Shown here piece after piece: positions 24,417 through 26,682 of a DNA stretch of 26,682 nucleotides. A model generated the notes under the pieces. It saw nothing but the letters and a program-made list of their open reading frames with translations. It did no database searches and was not told where the DNA came from. Position numbers and translations under genes: made by a program. The stretch's first letter is position 1. Each line of letters begins with the position of its first letter. Origin of the DNA: Synergistaceae bacterium (lineage in GTDB: Bacteria; Synergistota; Synergistia; Synergistales; Synergistaceae); contig JAUNNW010000002.1 of the NCBI GenBank assembly GCA_030531285.1, positions 1 through 26,682 on the forward strand, in the 5' to 3' direction.

Positions 24417-24451
24417 TTAAAAATGCTTCTTCAACGAAACGAAGAAGCATT
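24417..24451 (-). terminator. Terminator of the small-gene operon
   Basis: Minus strand: 11-pair perfect stem AATGCTTCTTC / GAAGAAGCATT with an eight-base loop, followed by TTTAATATAAAT (five T in a row counting the stem end). It is 28 bases past the last gene and separates the operon from the regulator promoter. Confidence 0.85.
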
Positions 24452-24478
24452 ATAAATTCTACGTTTACATCCACTTAC

Positions 24479-24694
24479 TCAAAAAACAAATTCTGTTGTG
24501 CTTATAAAAAACATGCATATTTTGAATATAACAAAAAGAACATACAGGCAAAAAATGCCAAATACAGAACACATTGGAATGCATATACAATTTCCAAAGT
24601 GAACTTTAAGCAGATGATACATATACATTCCTGATATTATCATAAACACAAGAGCAAACGCTGCGCACAAAAGAATAATCAATGAAAGTACCAT
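24479..24694 (-). CDS. Small membrane protein, accessory operon
   Basis: A 71-residue protein that is almost entirely hydrophobic: two membrane helices (about residues 1-23 and 38-61) joined by a short loop with HLLKVHFGNC. It has four Cys. No family recognised; small two-helix proteins of this kind occur as holin-like, toxin-like or membrane-anchor proteins, and the sequence does not decide among them. The ATG at 24694 is eight bases after GAGG; a GTG at 24703 is the alternative. It follows the preceding gene by 14 bases and is the last gene before the terminator. Confidence 0.6.
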   Translation of the reverse strand: MVLSLIILLCAAFALVFMIISGMYMYHLLKVHFGNCICIPMCSVFGIFCLYVLFVIFKICMFFISTTEFVF

Positions 24695-24708
24695 AAGCAA
24701 CACCTCTA

Positions 24709-25149
24709 CTATGCTATTCTTACAAGACCGCCATTAACTTGTCTTATTTCAATGTGTCCAAATTCTGAATAAAACGGGCAAGTCTCATTGTGAACATAAG
24801 CGCACGGAGCAAATATATCTTTCAAATCCATGTCCCATTCTTCTGTATGTTTTGATACATACATAAATGAGTACATTATCATTGTGTCAGACTCATCAAA
24901 CTTAAACCGTGTCTTAATAACCATATAAACAAGCGCATCGTGTTCTTCTTCAAATTTCCTTACTTCTTTTTCTATTTCAGGATAGCTGCCTTCATCAAGA
25001 CCCCAAAGAATGCCTGCATATTCAGATACCATAACCTTTCCTTCTTTGTCAAAAAGTTCTATAGCAGGTTTGAAAATGCCAAGCTTTCTCATTCTTTTAA
25101 TAGCCTCACGCTTCTGTACCTCAGCAAACTTTACGTCTTTAGTTCCCAT
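24709..25149 (-). CDS. Hypothetical 146-residue protein, accessory operon
   Basis: A soluble, acidic protein of unknown function. The first 30 residues are a basic helix (KFAEVQKREAIKRMRKLG), followed by a mixed alpha/beta region with DALVYMVIKTRFKFDES and a C-terminal Cys-containing part (CAYVHNETCPFYSEFGHIEI). No catalytic signature was recognised. The ATG lies eight bases after GGGGGA, 19 bases from the upstream gene. Other homologues probably sit in phages or integrative elements, which is a guess from its company. Confidence 0.6.
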   Translation of the reverse strand: MGTKDVKFAEVQKREAIKRMRKLGIFKPAIELFDKEGKVMVSEYAGILWGLDEGSYPEIEKEVRKFEEEHDALVYMVIKTRFKFDESDTMIMYSFMYVSKHTEEWDMDLKDIFAPCAYVHNETCPFYSEFGHIEIRQVNGGLVRIA

Positions 25150-25168
25150 TACAAAAATCCCCCAAAAA

Positions 25169-25546
25169 CTATTGAAAAAGGTAATTTACTCTATCTACAA
25201 TTTCTTCCCAAGAACAGTAATTGTTACGACCTCCAATGTAGTCATTTACACCTTTAGCCGTTCTGTAAAGGAATTTTTCATACAATCCTATTCCATCAAG
25301 ATTGATAGGCATTCCTCCACGTTGAACTGAATAACTTATGTACACATATTTGCCGTTTTTTTCAACAAAAGATGACATATCGTAGTGTCCTATACTAAAC
25401 TCAACAAGATTTATTCCCAACTCCTCAAATCTTTTCTTGAGTGCAGAGCGCATCGCTCTAAAGAATCTGGTGGCATCCTTGCTCATATAAGCACCTGCGT
25501 CTTCTAAAACTTTTCCTTGATAAGTCTCGTAAAATTTATCTTTCAT
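25169..25546 (-). CDS. Hypothetical 125-residue protein, accessory operon
   Basis: A soluble alpha/beta protein. After two N-terminal helices (ATRFFRAMRSALKKRFEELG) comes a strand-rich core (VEFSIGHYDMSSFVEKNGKY, then VYISYSVQRGG), and a helical end with YRTAKGVNDYIGGRNNYCSW. The His-Tyr-Asp and Arg-Gly-Gly stretches look conserved in style but I cannot name the family. The ATG at 25546 is seven bases after GGAGG; the one at 25552 is too close to it. Confidence 0.6.
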   Translation of the reverse strand: MKDKFYETYQGKVLEDAGAYMSKDATRFFRAMRSALKKRFEELGINLVEFSIGHYDMSSFVEKNGKYVYISYSVQRGGMPINLDGIGLYEKFLYRTAKGVNDYIGGRNNYCSWEEIVDRVNYLFQ

Positions 25547-25563
25547 ATTCATTCCTCCAATAT

Positions 25564-25767
25564 TTAGGTCAAATCCATATACTCAACAAGTTCACCAACG
25601 AGGTCTTTGATGTAATCGTGAATAAACAATGCTTTTTGGATATTACAATAGTCTTCAGAACCTTCTTTAATCCTTGCAGGATCTTTATCTGGGTATAATT
25701 TATCAAATGCTTCCATAAGCGAATGAATAAGCAAAACTTTTTCTTCAATAACGTGTCTGTCTTCCAT
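25564..25767 (-). CDS. Small hypothetical protein, family A copy 2
   Basis: A 67-residue helical protein, paralogue of 23,555-23,737 (shared pattern IExxxLLIxxLMEAFxKxYxD and IKDLxxELxxYM). It has a six- or seven-residue insertion in the middle (DPARIKEGSEDYC). It starts five bases after the stop of the upstream gene, with GGAG inside that gene's last codons, so translation is probably coupled. It is clearly AT-richer than copy 1. Confidence 0.7.
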   Translation of the reverse strand: MEDRHVIEEKVLLIHSLMEAFDKLYPDKDPARIKEGSEDYCNIQKALFIHDYIKDLVGELVEYMDLT

Positions 25768-25772
25768 AATGT

Positions 25773-25988
25773 TTAATACTCCATACGATAAGTTATATTT
25801 TCTGTGTGTTTAGCTTTTGCAAGTTCATTAAGGAGTGATACAATTATCGTTGCAGCTTCTTTTTCAAAGTGCTTTGCCATACTCTCTCTTGTGGTGGTAC
25901 AAATTGAATAGTTATTTTCGTCAAAGCCGCTGATAAATTTTTTTCTTAATGTAAAGAACTGTGTAGTATGCACTTCGACTATTTTCAT
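25773..25988 (-). CDS. Hypothetical 71-residue protein, accessory operon
   Basis: A short basic protein starting MKIVEVHTTQFFTLRKKFIS, followed by a likely amphipathic helix (SMAKHFEKEAATIIVSLLNELAKAK). Function unknown. The ATG at 25988 follows a strong AAAAGGAGGAGAAAAAA ribosome site; the reading to 26051 is not supported. The 68 bases between it and the upstream gene contain the repeats described separately. Confidence 0.6.
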   Translation of the reverse strand: MKIVEVHTTQFFTLRKKFISGFDENNYSICTTTRESMAKHFEKEAATIIVSLLNELAKAKHTENITYRMEY

Positions 25989-26013
25989 TTTTTTCTCCTC
26001 CTTTTTACCACTT

Positions 26014-26046
26014 GTTAAGCTATTATTGCTAACTGGAAATGCTAAC
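26014..26046. repeat. TGCTAAC direct repeats with partial inverted copy
   Basis: TGCTAAC occurs at about 26,028-26,034 and 26,041-26,047, with GTTAAGC nearby at about 26,014-26,020 as a degenerate inverted copy. They fill the longest gap inside the small-gene operon, so they may be an operator for an internal promoter, or just an RNA structure. Confidence 0.3.
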
Positions 26047-26056
26047 AGCAAAAATT

Positions 26057-26350
26057 TTAATCTTTTTTCATTGACTCTTCGAGCATTAACTCTTCAACGA
26101 AGGCAAGAGTTTTTTTAAGGGACTCTATTCTTCCATGATTCATTGCCCTGTCTTCCCTGCAATCATTTGTAATAGCGAGAGCCTGTGCTATCTCATAATG
26201 ATTATTTTCTTGTCCTGCAAGCCTTGAAACAAGACTTAACTCGTGTTTTTCTTTCTCAATGGAGTTGCTGAGCCGGTATTCATTGTCTTCAATTTCTTTT
26301 CTGATGTTATTGATTATTTTTTCTACAATGTTCATGCTTGCGTCTGTCAT
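26057..26350 (-). CDS. Hypothetical helical protein, family B copy 1
   Basis: A 97-residue protein predicted by eye to be almost all helix, with heptad-like spacing (KIINNIRKEIEDNEYRLSNSIEKEKHEL). Paralogue of 26,394-26,663: both begin MT(D/E), share YExxxxLxxxNDxR in the middle and GRIxxLKxTLxxxExL near the end. Function unknown; it may form dimers or hairpin helices like small scaffold or anti-repressor-type proteins, which is inference. The ATG follows AGGAGGAATTGAAAA. Confidence 0.65.
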   Translation of the reverse strand: MTDASMNIVEKIINNIRKEIEDNEYRLSNSIEKEKHELSLVSRLAGQENNHYEIAQALAITNDCREDRAMNHGRIESLKKTLAFVEELMLEESMKKD

Positions 26351-26393
26351 TTTTCAATTCCTCCTATTGTATGTGTTAAAAACTACTGTTTTC

Positions 26394-26663
26394 TTACAAC
26401 AACCCTTCTATATGCTGAAGAGTAAGCTTGAGTGCTTTGATTCTTCCTTCAAGTTCTGCCTTTTGAATACGGTAATCATTGCAAGAACCTAAACTTCTGG
26501 AAACTTCATAATAATCTTTCTTAGAAACATCTTTGGCTAGTTCTTCATGGTAATCATGCAATCTTGTTTCTACATAATTCAATGAAATCTGTGCTTCTTC
26601 GATGTCAAATTTAATTTGCTGTGTTACCTTGCTTGCAAATTTACTGATTGCTTCTTCTGTCAT
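26394..26663 (-). CDS. Hypothetical helical protein, family B copy 2
   Basis: An 89-residue helical, acidic protein and tandem paralogue of the next gene downstream (43-base gap). Shared central SLGSCNDYR / ALAITNDCR and C-terminal GRIKALKLTLQHIEGLL / GRIESLKKTLAFVEELM. It is the first complete gene of the leftward operon in view; a ribosome site AGGAGG lies nine bases upstream, right at the window edge, and nothing more can be said about what precedes it. Confidence 0.65.
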   Translation of the reverse strand: MTEEAISKFASKVTQQIKFDIEEAQISLNYVETRLHDYHEELAKDVSKKDYYEVSRSLGSCNDYRIQKAELEGRIKALKLTLQHIEGLL

Positions 26664-26682
26664 TTCTAATTTCCTCCTATTT

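Noticed and set aside
24479..25149. Toxin-antitoxin pair made of the small membrane protein and the upstream gene
   Set aside because: Two-helix membrane proteins can be toxins, but the gene order, size of the partner and lack of any recognised antitoxin motif give no positive evidence.
26014..26047. TGCTAAC repeats as a CRISPR-like array or origin iterons
   Set aside because: Only two exact copies, short, with no regular spacing and no replication gene in view.

Overview
The window looks like a chromosome segment of a moderately AT-rich, strictly bacterial, probably anaerobic gut-type organism. The cluster rplU-rpmA-obgE-nadD-LCP-rsfS, the run xseB-ispA-dxs-tlyA-nadK-recN, and the overlapping set mltG-small protein-tldD-ftsK next to a divergent serA together suggest Synergistota (Synergistes/Cloacibacillus-like). 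This is an inference from gene content and recalled synteny; no marker gene was searched. Nearly all genes lie on the minus strand; only rpmB and serA are on the plus strand.

Regions from left to right. (1) 1-3.8 kb: a small pseudopilin operon transcribed leftwards (GspE/PilB-type ATPase, two prepilins with Glu+5, one GspK/PilX-like protein without it), ended by a terminator, then the start of a NYN-domain protein cut by the window edge. (2) 3.8-8.4 kb: rplU, rpmA, an internal terminator, obgE, nadD, an LCP-LytR_C cell-wall protein and rsfS. This is a ribosome-assembly and NAD cluster driven by a strong promoter at 8.4 kb. (3) 8.4-14.75 kb: xseB-ispA-dxs-tlyA-nadK-recN, an isoprenoid/NADP/DNA-repair operon with tight or overlapping junctions. 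(4) 14.75-15.04 kb: the monocistronic plus-strand rpmB, with a promoter almost identical to that of rplU and its own terminator. (5) 15.0-19.8 kb: mltG, a 77-residue DUF4911-like protein, tldD and ftsK, every junction overlapping by 1-4 bases. (6) 19.8-21.6 kb: plus-strand serA, fired from promoter elements back to back with those of mltG. (7) 21.6-23.4 kb: a cyclodeaminase/cyclohydrolase-family enzyme between two unrecognised proteins. (8) 23.5 kb to the right edge: an accessory region of small genes unlike the rest.

The accessory region is the most interesting part. It is AT-richer (one 60-base line at 25,021 counts 35% G+C against 45% at 20,761), has strong Shine-Dalgarno sequences, and holds at least seven co-directional small genes that run off the right edge, followed by an HTH regulator with its own near-consensus promoter and a further small gene. 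It contains two visible paralogue pairs: a ~60-67-residue family (23,555 and 25,564) and a ~90-97-residue helical family (26,057 and 26,394). None of the small proteins has a function I can recognise. It resembles early-region or cargo modules of phages and integrative elements, but no integrase, relaxase, transposase or attachment site is visible here.

No tRNA, rRNA, CRISPR array or insertion sequence was seen. Leaving aside the short intergenic regions described below, there is no stretch over about 170 bases without a gene.
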